A model generated the notes under the pieces. That model saw nothing but the letters and a program-made list of their open reading frames with translations, was not told where the DNA came from and ran no database searches. DNA of 64,000 bases from DT-110 sp964342305 (GTDB lineage: Bacteria; Bacteroidota; Bacteroidia; Chitinophagales; Saprospiraceae), in assembly GCA_964342305.1 (NCBI GenBank), contig CAYFGK010000004.1, positions 44,059-108,058 on the forward strand. Reading direction: 5' to 3'. Shown piece by piece: positions 8,427 through 17,172 of the stretch (within the stretch, counting starts at the first letter, position 1; each line of letters begins with the position of its first letter). A program made the position numbers and the translations under genes.

Positions 8427-9305
8427 ATGCAACTACGGATCGACCAACTTTCCAAACGATACCGCAATGGCGTGCAGGCGCTCGACGGGATCACCATCCA
8501 CCTGAATCCGGGACTTTTTGGTCTGCTGGGCCCTAACGGGGCCGGCAAATCCACCTTGCTGCGCATCCTGGCCACCCTGCAGGAACCCGATACGGGAAGT
8601 CTGTGGCTGGGCGACCTGAATATCCGGGAGCATCCGCGACGATTGCGGGAACAATTGGGCTATCTACCACAGGAATTTGGCGTGTACCCAGGCTGGTCGG
8701 CACGTCGGCTGCTCACCTACCTGGCCCGGCTGAAGGGACTTCGAAAACCCGCCCATCGCGTACAGGAGGTCCTGGAATGGACCAACCTCGCGGATCACCA
8801 ACAGCGGGCAGTCAGTCAGTATTCCGGCGGGATGCGAAGGCGGTTCGGGATTGCCCAATTATTGCTCAATGATCCTTATTTATTGATCGTCGACGAGCCA
8901 ACTGCCGGTCTGGACCCCGGCGAACGCACGCACTTTCTGCAACTCCTGCGCGATTTGCCGGGTGACCGTATCATCATACTGTCGACCCACCTGGTCGGTG
9001 ATGTGGCTGATCTATGCACCGATCTGGCTATCCTCGCGGACGGACGTATCCGGTTGCGGCAGACCCCGGAGGATGCCTTGGCGGCCTTGAGCGATCAGGT
9101 CTGGGAATGCACGGTTACACGCAAAGAACAGGCAGGTTGGAGCGACCGATTCGTAATTGTTCGTTCCGAACCCCGTCCCAACGACCAGGTAAAGCTACGC
9201 CTGATCAGTGACCGGCAGCCACACACTTCCGCCATACCGGGCGTACCCAATCTGGAAGATGTGTACGCCCGTACCGTTCGTGGAATCCAAATACCGGCAA
9301 AATGA
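8427..9305 (+). CDS. ABC transporter ATP-binding protein
   Basis: A 292-residue ATPase with Walker A GPNGAGKST, Q-loop PQEFGVYPG, signature YSGGMRRRFGIAQ, Walker B LLIVDEPTAGLD and switch histidine in STHLVGD. The domain style matches CcmA/NatA-type exporters that pair with ABC-2 permeases. The last 70 residues form a C-terminal extension. The stop overlaps the start of the permease-peptidase gene by four bases (ATGA), so the pair form one transporter. The substrate is unknown; peptide or lipid export and immunity are possibilities. Confidence 0.93.
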   Translation: MQLRIDQLSKRYRNGVQALDGITIHLNPGLFGLLGPNGAGKSTLLRILATLQEPDTGSLWLGDLNIREHPRRLREQLGYLPQEFGVYPGWSARRLLTYLARLKGLRKPAHRVQEVLEWTNLADHQQRAVSQYSGGMRRRFGIAQLLLNDPYLLIVDEPTAGLDPGERTHFLQLLRDLPGDRIIILSTHLVGDVADLCTDLAILADGRIRLRQTPEDALAALSDQVWECTVTRKEQAGWSDRFVIVRSEPRPNDQVKLRLISDRQPHTSAIPGVPNLEDVYARTVRGIQIPAK

Positions 9306-12300
9306 AGTGGAAAACTCTATACCTGGCCGAATGCCGGTACTGGCTCACCAGTCCTTTGTTCTGGTTGAGTTACGCACTGCTGGCGGTGGCACCGGCGATC
9401 GCCTTTTTGGGCACCCTGGGCGTTTTCGATCCCGGAAGTTCTCCCGGTCTGTCGGGACGTACGCTCAACGCACCGCTGGAGCTATATCGCTTCCTGCATT
9501 TCTTTCAGCCCGTACTCTTTGCGGGGGCAGCGTTGATTACCGGGCACGGCTGGTACCGGGACTTTCAATACCGATTTCACGACCTGATCGGTGCCACCGC
9601 GATTTCCGGCCTTCAGTACTGGTCGGCCCGGTCGGCCGCGTCCTGGACACTGGTGGTTCTCTGGACAACGGGACCGGGCTTCGGCATGTGGGCCGCTGAA
9701 CACTGGCCGGGTTTACCTTTGGGTAACCATCAGCCCGGAGCTTACCTCGGTATCTATGCTACCTATTTGTGGCCCAATGTAACCATGGCCACCATGGCCG
9801 CTTTTCTGCTGGTACGGTGGACCCGGGAGATCACGCCCGTTATTATCGGACTGGTGGTTTTTTGGGTGTATCAGCGGGTCGTCGGTCTAGCTACCGATTG
9901 GACGGTCTGGCTGGATCCCACCGGACACTCGGCATTGCAGCGGGCCACCGGGACCTGGAAACCGAGCGATATCCGTTCGGCAGAGTTGCCAATCACCGCG
10001 GCTATTCTGGGGAACCGCATTGGCTGGCTGGTTCTTTGGTCCCTGCTCTTTGCGGGGGGCAACCATTGGCTCCCCCTGGGCATCCGGGATGACAAAAAAT
10101 GGACCTTCACCTGGTCCCGGTCCGGTTGGACATCAACCGCTTCGGTAACGGGTCTGTTCCTTACCGACCTGCTGGGCCGACTCCGGTATTATGCGATCAT
10201 GCTGGCGGGAATAGCTCTGTATGCAATGGTCTTGCAGCGTACGCTGCACCGGCCCGAGATCGATCTGTTACCCTACCTGCCCCTGCTGGTATCGGCTCCG
10301 CTCACCCTGCTCAGTCAGGTATGGCTGGGGGTGATCATTTTGATGGCGCATCATTTGGCCTATTTGGATGATCGGTCGGGCATGCGGGCACTCATCGGCG
10401 CCACGGCGGCGACCAATGGGCAAATATTGATCGGGCGATTACGGGTACTTTGGATAGTCGCGGGCTTATTAACGCTTTTATCGGTTACCGTTGGCCTCGT
10501 TTCCCAGTGGTGGCTGGGTCCGGTACCCATCAGTCCGGGCGCATGGCTCCGATATGGCCTCTTTTTGGGGTCCTATCTGTTGATCTGGGCGACGCTGGCC
10601 CTGAGCATTCAATGGTTTATCCGGGCACCCTATGTGGGACTGCTGGTATTGGGCGCCATATGGATGCTGGGCGAAGCCGTGGCGGTCCTGGGCTGGTCTT
10701 CGCCCCTGTGGGCCGCGGGTGGTCCGGCCTATGTACCCTATTCCGACTGGCTGGGATTTCGGGAAACGGGGGTGGAAATACTGGCTTTGCGGGTTTTCTG
10801 GTCAGGTATCAGCGGTTGCCTGATAGTGTTAGCCGTGGGGAGACCCGATCGAGGGTATGAGGGTGATCGTCGGTTTTCCGTGGCTTTCGCCAAAAACCGG
10901 ATGCCCCGCCCGATGGTGATCACCCTGGCTGCATTGATCTGCTTAACCGGTGGTTTTGGCTATTGGATTCAAAAGCAGCACAACCTTGCTCAGCTCATTA
11001 GTAATCCTGACCAAAACGAATACCGGGAGAGATATGAACTCTATGCCGGTTTACCACGGCCATCTATTCAGCACCTCGACCTGGACCTGGATTTTTTTCC
11101 CGGGGAAGGCCGTTTTACAGCTCGTGGTTCCTATTGTCTGCGCAACGAACAGGACGTTCTGTTAGATACCATTCTGGTGCAAATGGGCTACGATGAGCTA
11201 ACGGCGTTTCACCTTTCGGTCCCCGCCGATACGGTAAGCTACGATCCCAAGTTCCAGGTATTGATACTGCGATTGAACGATCCGCTTCCTCCCGGGAAAG
11301 AGATAACCGCCCTTTTCGATATACAAAACCGGCCTGGCCGCTTATTCGACCGGTATCTGCAGGTAAGGTCACCGATCAGCTTTTTGGGACAGGATATACT
11401 GCCACGCTTTACCTTTTTGGCGAAAGCCGAAACCCTGAATCCCGATCAGCACTACCAGGGTGGAGATGCCGGCCGGATCACCTGGTCGGTCAATCTGAGC
11501 AGCGAACCGGACCAGGCGCTTTTGGCCCCGGGCAAGTTAATTGCGCATGGCATTGCAAATGGCCGCTCTTATGCCCGGTTTCACAGCGAACGACCCGGCA
11601 AATTATCGCTGGGTTTCCTGTCAGGGCAATTCCGGAGATCGGTAGCCGGTGATTCCCTGGAGGTGTGGTATCATCCGCACCACGAGGCGCTGGTTCCTGA
11701 CTTACACGCTGCCCAACGCACTGGTCTGTCCTTGCTCACCGCTCTTTACGGACCCTTTGGCTACGACAAAAACCAGGTGGTTGCCTTTCCGCAAGTACTG
11801 GGTAGCCACGCTACTGCCTACGCTCAGTTACTCCCGCTGTCGGAGGTGCGGTGGTGGGCTGATCCCTCGGCGGGAGATTTTTTCCTGCCCGGATACATGG
11901 TGATGCACGAGCTGGCCCACCACTGGTGGGGGCAGCAACTGTTGCCCGCCAGTGGTCCCGGAGCTACCTTTTTGACCGAAAGTATGGCCGAATACCTCAG
12001 CTTGCGTATGCTGGAGAAAGCACAGGGACAGCAAGCTTTGGATTATTTTCTACTATTACAACGCGACCGCTACCTGCGCGGGCACCGACAAGCCAGCGAG
12101 GAGCCGCCTCTAATGCAGGTACGGACCGATCAGCAGTACCTGGCCTACGCCAAAGGGGCTCTGACCCTGCGCGCGCTGGCCGCTTACCTGGGTCAGGACA
12201 GCCTCGATCAGGCTATGCACCGGTTTATGGCTGAACACCGCTACCGGGAAGCATCTTACCCCACGGCAGGGGAGTGGATGGATGAACTCATATTGGTCAC

Positions 12301-12658
12301 GCCCGATTCCCTGGTGCCGATCGTCCAGGAACGCCTCGAACGGGTACTTATGCACGAAACATCCTTTGACGGGGTACAGATCCGAAGTGAAGGGGCGGGG
12401 ATTTCCACACTCGACCTGGAACTTTCCATCACCAAACACGATGAAAACGATCCAAATTACCGGGGAGCAGCGGAATGGGTAGAGATCGAAGCATACGATG
12501 AGCAGGGAAAACCCATTGCCCAACAACGCTGGTGGTTGGCACCCGGGCAACACCGGATCGAATGGGAAGTCTCCGAGGAAACCGTACGTATTGCTTTGGA
12601 CCCCAATCTATTACTACTGGAGGAAGACCGGTCTGACAATACTTTTTTGCTGAAATAA
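9302..12658 (+). CDS. ABC-2 permease fused to M1-family metallopeptidase
   Basis: An 1118-residue fusion. The first ~540 residues carry about a dozen hydrophobic segments in two blocks, as in ABC-2 permeases. From about residue 590 there is a soluble region with an M1-like beta domain and then the gluzincin site HELAHHWWG (H869, E870, H873) with downstream glutamate E893 in TESMAEY. That gives 19 residues between the second histidine and the glutamate, one more than in classic M1 enzymes. The peptidase presumably faces the periplasm next to the transport channel. It is coupled to the ATPase gene upstream. Similar fusions are known in Bacteroidota, but their substrates are undefined. Confidence 0.88.
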   Translation: MKWKTLYLAECRYWLTSPLFWLSYALLAVAPAIAFLGTLGVFDPGSSPGLSGRTLNAPLELYRFLHFFQPVLFAGAALITGHGWYRDFQYRFHDLIGATAISGLQYWSARSAASWTLVVLWTTGPGFGMWAAEHWPGLPLGNHQPGAYLGIYATYLWPNVTMATMAAFLLVRWTREITPVIIGLVVFWVYQRVVGLATDWTVWLDPTGHSALQRATGTWKPSDIRSAELPITAAILGNRIGWLVLWSLLFAGGNHWLPLGIRDDKKWTFTWSRSGWTSTASVTGLFLTDLLGRLRYYAIMLAGIALYAMVLQRTLHRPEIDLLPYLPLLVSAPLTLLSQVWLGVIILMAHHLAYLDDRSGMRALIGATAATNGQILIGRLRVLWIVAGLLTLLSVTVGLVSQWWLGPVPISPGAWLRYGLFLGSYLLIWATLALSIQWFIRAPYVGLLVLGAIWMLGEAVAVLGWSSPLWAAGGPAYVPYSDWLGFRETGVEILALRVFWSGISGCLIVLAVGRPDRGYEGDRRFSVAFAKNRMPRPMVITLAALICLTGGFGYWIQKQHNLAQLISNPDQNEYRERYELYAGLPRPSIQHLDLDLDFFPGEGRFTARGSYCLRNEQDVLLDTILVQMGYDELTAFHLSVPADTVSYDPKFQVLILRLNDPLPPGKEITALFDIQNRPGRLFDRYLQVRSPISFLGQDILPRFTFLAKAETLNPDQHYQGGDAGRITWSVNLSSEPDQALLAPGKLIAHGIANGRSYARFHSERPGKLSLGFLSGQFRRSVAGDSLEVWYHPHHEALVPDLHAAQRTGLSLLTALYGPFGYDKNQVVAFPQVLGSHATAYAQLLPLSEVRWWADPSAGDFFLPGYMVMHELAHHWWGQQLLPASGPGATFLTESMAEYLSLRMLEKAQGQQALDYFLLLQRDRYLRGHRQASEEPPLMQVRTDQQYLAYAKGALTLRALAAYLGQDSLDQAMHRFMAEHRYREASYPTAGEWMDELILVTPDSLVPIVQERLERVLMHETSFDGVQIRSEGAGISTLDLELSITKHDENDPNYRGAAEWVEIEAYDEQGKPIAQQRWWLAPGQHRIEWEVSEETVRIALDPNLLLLEEDRSDNTFLLK

Positions 12659-12892
12659 GGGTGCCCAACAGCATAAAACAACAGGCTTTATTTGCAATAC
12701 TATTATTGTGAAAGTCAAATGACAACTATTTAAATAAAATCATTTTCTATGTTTTAAAAGTGTTGGTAAAAAATACCGTTTGGTATGGTATGGAGTTATC
12801 GTCACACACCTGACAAAGTCGGGATTGAAGGGCGTATGGGCACGTACAAGTTTTAAATGATTTATATTATATGAAACCTAAACCCCGAATCA

Positions 12893-14686
12893 ATGCGTAC
12901 CTGTCTGATCTGTCTGCTTTTACTGCTTGCCTGTCCCCTAATCGGACAGGAATGTCCCACGGGACATTCCATCACCTTGTCTACCCAGGAAGCAGTCGAT
13001 TCCTTCCCCATCAAATATCCGGATTGCCGGGATATAGCCGGTGATCTAATCATCGAGGGCGATGATCGTGACCCGATCACTAGTTTGCGTGGGTTGAACG
13101 GGCTGCGATCAGTATCCGGGAGTCTGTTCATCCGATCTACCCACCTGATCGATTTATCCGGTCTGGAGAATCTGGAATCCGTGGGAGACAGGCTTTCCTT
13201 GTTTAATAATGATGTACTGACCAGCATAGAAGGACTTCAAAACCTGCGACGGGTGCATTCGATTTCAATTAACGGTCATCCAGGATTGAAAAATCTTCAC
13301 GGTTTTTCTGCTCAATTGGATTGCCGAAATATCGTTATATCGAGAAGTGATCAACTGGAGAGCCTGGATGGACTATCCTTATCTGACACCCTGGAAACTT
13401 TTTATGTATCTGATAATCCCAATATCACTCGACTCGGACTTGATGCTTCAACTATCGTAACGGATCAAATTGGTCTCCGTAATCTTCCGCGATTAAAATC
13501 GATCGCCTCCCTGCGAACAGATGGATCTCTTAGCTGGGCCAGCTTTACCTTTCTGGATAGTTTGCAAAGTCTGCATGGTCTGGAAAGTTTGCAGTCCGTT
13601 GGTTTCATGACCATAGATAATTGCCATGCACTGACTGATCTGGACGGGTTGCAAGGACTACAATCCAGTTCTGAATGTTTATTTGTGGGTGGGACCGAGC
13701 GGCAGGTTATTGACCACGTAGACAATAAAGAGGGTAACCAGTCACTAAAATCACTGGATGGTCTCGAAAGTCTGGAAGAAGTGAGGACATTCATTGTTGC
13801 CTACAATGACAGTCTGGTCGATATTAGCGGTCTGCGGAACCTGGAATCCGGCTCACTCGTACTTTTTGACAACAATGGCCTCCGGGACATTCAGCAACTG
13901 CCCGCCGGTGGGATCAGTCTAGGATTGTACATCGAACAAAATCAGCATTTAGCGTCCATCCGGTCCCCGGAGAATCCCAAAGCCCTCCAAACCCTGATCC
14001 TCTCTGCCAATCCGTCACTCATTTCCATTTCGGGATTTAATGATCTCAACCGCGTGCAAGGTGATATGCTGATCGAAAAGAATAACCAGCTGGAGATGTT
14101 GGATGGGTTTAAGGAACTGCAAACGATTGCCGGCAGTTTGATCATCCGCAATAACAGTCAACTCAAGAGGTTTGAAGGCTTTCGCAAACTGAAAAACCTA
14201 AGGGACCAACTCGATATTGGCGGGAATTTCCTGCTATCTAGTCTCGAGGGTCTCGATAATATCGATCCGGACGTATTGGAGGGCTTACGCATCATTAACA
14301 ATAGATCATTGTCAACCTGTGCTATTTTGAGTGTTTGTCGATATCTCGAACGATCCGCAAAGCCTCGCAGTATTTTTGGAAACGCTCCGGATTGCAATTC
14401 CCCGGAAAAGATCCAAGATAAATGCAGCAGAGTTACGACCGCTGTTTTTGACCCAATCGAATCCCCCCTTCGCATCCTCCCCAACCCTGCCACTGAACTG
14501 CTCCAACTTTCCATTCAGCAACCGGGCCGACTTCGTATTTTTTCAGCCTCCGGTCAGTTGCAGCTGGATCAGGTCTATCAGCCGCATCAGCCTGTCTCTA
14601 TTGCGCGGTTGCCCGCGGGTATGTACGTGGCGAGGCTCACCACCACTCAGGGAGGTAGCTATGCTGGGCGATTTGTTAAGCAGTAG
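12893..14686 (+). CDS. Secreted leucine-rich / receptor-L-domain-like protein with T9SS sorting domain
   Basis: A 597-residue exported protein: signal peptide MRTCLICLLLLLACPLIGQ, then a long series of leucine-rich repeats of the pattern LxGLxxLxSVxGxLxIxxN (about residues 50-480), like the receptor L-domain repeats of bacterial surface proteins. The C-terminal ~80 residues (from LRILPNPATELLQLS to GRFVKQ) match a type A T9SS sorting domain, so the mature protein should be carried across the outer membrane and attached or released. The job is probably adhesion or binding; no enzyme motif is seen. The 234 bases upstream contain nothing recognisable. Confidence 0.85.
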   Translation: MRTCLICLLLLLACPLIGQECPTGHSITLSTQEAVDSFPIKYPDCRDIAGDLIIEGDDRDPITSLRGLNGLRSVSGSLFIRSTHLIDLSGLENLESVGDRLSLFNNDVLTSIEGLQNLRRVHSISINGHPGLKNLHGFSAQLDCRNIVISRSDQLESLDGLSLSDTLETFYVSDNPNITRLGLDASTIVTDQIGLRNLPRLKSIASLRTDGSLSWASFTFLDSLQSLHGLESLQSVGFMTIDNCHALTDLDGLQGLQSSSECLFVGGTERQVIDHVDNKEGNQSLKSLDGLESLEEVRTFIVAYNDSLVDISGLRNLESGSLVLFDNNGLRDIQQLPAGGISLGLYIEQNQHLASIRSPENPKALQTLILSANPSLISISGFNDLNRVQGDMLIEKNNQLEMLDGFKELQTIAGSLIIRNNSQLKRFEGFRKLKNLRDQLDIGGNFLLSSLEGLDNIDPDVLEGLRIINNRSLSTCAILSVCRYLERSAKPRSIFGNAPDCNSPEKIQDKCSRVTTAVFDPIESPLRILPNPATELLQLSIQQPGRLRIFSASGQLQLDQVYQPHQPVSIARLPAGMYVARLTTTQGGSYAGRFVKQ

Positions 14687-14732
14687 GTAGAGGCTTCGCG
14701 GATCAAGATCCGTTATTCCGGACATGGTCCTG

Positions 14733-14751
14733 GTCGGTCCGGAGGACCGAC
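14733..14751 (-). terminator. Short perfect hairpin 3' of the sugar kinase gene
   Basis: GTCGGTCC and GGACCGAC pair around GGA, 13 bases beyond the kinase stop codon on the minus strand. A near-identical hairpin (GTCGATCC AGA GGATCGAC) follows the GH109 gene at 17151-17169. No T run follows, so termination is uncertain. Confidence 0.4.
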
Positions 14752-14764
14752 TTCCAAATACGGC

Positions 14765-15796
14765 TCAAACCTTCTCCACGTACGACTCCAACAGTGCCAA
14801 TTGATTTCGGGTCCGATCGAGGTTTTGGGTCTCGTAGGCGACCGGGTAATACACATCGTCGGCCAGGTAATCGTTGAAAAAACGGATGGCTTGTTCCAGG
14901 ATGATCCAAATGGGCCCCTTGTCGAGTTCGTCGGCCTCGTTTTGCGAAAGCAAAGTACCGAGGCCGCTGATAAATCCACTCCGCACCTCCCTCAGGTACT
15001 CCTCGTTGATGGCCACCTTACCGGTATCGGCTTCGTCTTCCGGAGCCGTGGCGCACACGGATCGTACCAGATCTCCGTAATCCGTCAGCAGTGTACCCGG
15101 CATGATGGTATCCCAGTCGATCACGGCAATAAGGTGATCGGTACCTTCCTCAAAGAGCATATTGCCCAGTTTGGGATCGTTGTGGACATTGCGCACGGGT
15201 AAGCCTTTCGGCAAAAGGGGACGCAGCTCCTCCCAGTGTACCTGCAGGTGTGACCAGATGTCCGATACTTTCGACAAACGATCCGGTTCCTTTGCTACCG
15301 TATCGGTAAGCTGTTGCCATCGCTGGTCGATATCGTGGAAGCCGGCAATGGTTTCCATCAGGGGTTCGGGAATTGCCCGGTTAAGGGTACGCAAAAACTG
15401 TCCGGCGGCCCGCCCGGCATCAAAAGCCATGTGTTCGTTGGCACAACGGTCGATAGTATACGTATCCAAAAGGAATTCCTGCAGGCGCCAGATCGAACCA
15501 TCCTGCGAGCGGTGCAGCAATTCCTGGAGCGGATCGGTATATAAACGCGGAAAACGCAGACCCGACGCCTCCCGTGGCAGTGCGCGATGTAACGCATTCG
15601 TATTAAAGGCCAGTGCGTCCAAACGCGAAAAAACCTGCTGGTTGATCCGCTGCAATACGTACGCATCCCCCCCGGAATCCAGCAGTTTCCAGCTCCCGTG
15701 AATATGGCCGGAGGTAAGGGTCTGTATCTTACGGATATCCCGGCCCGGCCGGAAAGCGGAAAATACTGGTTGGAGGTCGTTCCGATCTAACCCCAC
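14765..15796 (-). CDS. APH-fold sugar kinase, NahK-like
   Basis: A 343-residue aminoglycoside-phosphotransferase-fold kinase. The catalytic loop is HNDPKLGNMLF and the metal-binding segment is VIDWDTIMPGTLLTDYGDLVR. Related proteins in gut Bacteroidota sit beside nucleotidyltransferases and resemble N-acetylhexosamine 1-kinase (NahK). Its start overlaps the end of the nucleotidyltransferase gene by 10 bases, so sugar-1-phosphate formation followed by nucleotidyl transfer is a reasonable reading. The upstream GH109-like gene suggests N-acetylgalactosamine as the sugar. Not an antibiotic-resistance gene by context. Specificity is inferred. Confidence 0.8.
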   Translation of the reverse strand: MGLDRNDLQPVFSAFRPGRDIRKIQTLTSGHIHGSWKLLDSGGDAYVLQRINQQVFSRLDALAFNTNALHRALPREASGLRFPRLYTDPLQELLHRSQDGSIWRLQEFLLDTYTIDRCANEHMAFDAGRAAGQFLRTLNRAIPEPLMETIAGFHDIDQRWQQLTDTVAKEPDRLSKVSDIWSHLQVHWEELRPLLPKGLPVRNVHNDPKLGNMLFEEGTDHLIAVIDWDTIMPGTLLTDYGDLVRSVCATAPEDEADTGKVAINEEYLREVRSGFISGLGTLLSQNEADELDKGPIWIILEQAIRFFNDYLADDVYYPVAYETQNLDRTRNQLALLESYVEKV

Positions 15797-16686
15797 AGCG
15801 GCCGCGGATATTTTCCGGCCTCCTGCAGCTGCCGGAAGGCTTGTTGGACCATAGGTTTGTCCTCCTGATACGTAACCCCGTACCAGCGGGCATCGGTGGA
15901 GAGCACCGACAGTTTGACCAGATCATCCTGAATGAGGCGATTCACGATCAATGGTATATAAAACTCCGCTCGCGGCTGGTCGCGGTTATCCTTCACAAAC
16001 TGTATAAAATCCTCCCGTAAATAGTCAAACACATTAGGGTGAAAGCCCCAAAAGTTCATGGACACCAGGGTGTCTTCTTCCAGAGTACCGGTTTCGTCGG
16101 GATCTTCGAAGGTGATCCCGTCGGGCGTTCGCTGGATCTTGTGGCGTTCTACTACCGTAGTGAGGTTGCCCTCGGCATCCGTTTCGCAGACGCCCCGGTT
16201 CACGTGTCCGGCATCGGAGAGGGTATTCCCCATGCGATAGGCGACCATGGCGTAATTGGTGGGCGAACAATCATCGCGCAGGAAATCGGCCACTACCTGG
16301 AAGCTGTCGATACCGTAATAGTCATCGGCATTGATCACCGCGAAAGGCTCCTGGATCTGATCCCGGGCCACCAGTACGGCGTGGCCGGTTCCCCAGGGTT
16401 TTTCCCGCTCGGGAATATCGTCAACCCCGTCGATGGGGGTGTTGATCTCCTGAAAAGCGTAGCGCACCTCGATCTGGTCGGAAAACTGGTCGCCGATCTT
16501 CTCTTTGAAGGCCTCTTCAATACTTTCCCGGATGACAAAAACGACCTTGCCGAATCCCGCTCTGATGGCATCGTAAATGGAATATTCGATCAGCGCTTCG
16601 CCATCGGGGCCCAGGGCATCGACTTGCTTGAGGCCGCCGTAGCGACTACCCATGCCCGCCGCCAGGATCAAGAGGGTTGGTTTCAT
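15787..16686 (-). CDS. Sugar-1-phosphate nucleotidyltransferase
   Basis: A 300-residue NTP_transferase protein. The N-terminal LILAAGMGSRYGGLKQ is the NTP-binding signature (GxGxRxxxxxK), and INADDYYG supplies the metal-binding aspartates. It would join a sugar 1-phosphate to UTP, or another NTP, giving an activated sugar. The reading frame extends upstream to 16818, but those 44 residues do not resemble the family, so ATG 16686 (MKPTLLIL) is taken. It is coupled to the downstream kinase by a 10-base overlap. Confidence 0.88.
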   Translation of the reverse strand: MKPTLLILAAGMGSRYGGLKQVDALGPDGEALIEYSIYDAIRAGFGKVVFVIRESIEEAFKEKIGDQFSDQIEVRYAFQEINTPIDGVDDIPEREKPWGTGHAVLVARDQIQEPFAVINADDYYGIDSFQVVADFLRDDCSPTNYAMVAYRMGNTLSDAGHVNRGVCETDAEGNLTTVVERHKIQRTPDGITFEDPDETGTLEEDTLVSMNFWGFHPNVFDYLREDFIQFVKDNRDQPRAEFYIPLIVNRLIQDDLVKLSVLSTDARWYGVTYQEDKPMVQQAFRQLQEAGKYPRPLWG

Positions 16687-16994
16687 GATTGGTACAGTTT
16701 GGTGATTCGTAGGAATGGCGGGAAGATAATGATTCTGGTCTTTAGAAGATGGCAGACCGGAGACTTTAGATGGTTTGTATTCGTAATTTTTATGGCATTG
16801 CGCTTTGGGTTCATTCAAAAGCTGGACTGCTACCTATTTGCTCCTGACCGCGTCGAGCAGTGGGGACGGGAGGGACTGTAGCGACTTGAGCGACTAGAGA
16901 GAATTCGAGAGTCTGGGGCTTGGCTCTTCACCGCGTAGGGCATCGAGCCAAACGGAATGAGAAATGTAAACTCTTAATCGTTTTCTGGGGCAGA

Positions 16995-17097
16995 TATACC
17001 GCTTCCGAAAAGGTTTGGGCTTTGCCCAACCTTTTCACGCGAGTATATACTCGACTCGAAGTGGTTTGGTGTCCCAAACCACTTCGTTGTCGGTATA
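16995..17097 (+). repeat. Cloverleaf-forming palindromic repeat, copy 1
   Basis: A 103-bp element bounded by TATACC and GGTATA, with three internal hairpins: GAAAAGGTTTGGGC/GCCCAACCTTTTC (17007-17036, one bulge), the self-complementary CGAGTATATACTCG (17040-17053) and CGAAGTGGTTTGG/CCAAACCACTTCG (17057-17086). It lies in the 486-base gap between the nucleotidyltransferase and GH109 genes, which otherwise holds nothing recognised. An equal-length copy is at 52939-53041, a diverged one at 42343-42467 and a deletion derivative at 36616-36638. Confidence 0.85.
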
Positions 17098-17150
17098 GCT
17101 ACTATTCTGAACTACCAAAAATTGGGTTCTCCATTCAAGTCACGATCTTA

Positions 17151-17169
17151 GTCGATCCAGAGGATCGAC
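17151..17169 (-). terminator. Short perfect hairpin 3' of the GH109-like gene
   Basis: GTCGATCC and GGATCGAC pair around AGA, ending 3 bases beyond the GH109-like stop codon on the minus strand. It matches the hairpin after the sugar kinase at 14733-14751 except for paired changes. There is no T tract. Confidence 0.4.
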
Positions 17170-17172
17170 ATC

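Noticed and set aside
14765..15796. Aminoglycoside resistance phosphotransferase
   Set aside because: The fold is shared, but the overlap with a sugar nucleotidyltransferase and the upstream GH109-like gene point to a sugar kinase.
16995..17097. tRNA-like cloverleaf as a tRNA gene
   Set aside because: The fold has three arms, but no T-loop (GTTCRA), no D-loop guanines, no plausible anticodon loop and a fully palindromic middle arm; it recurs as a dispersed repeat.
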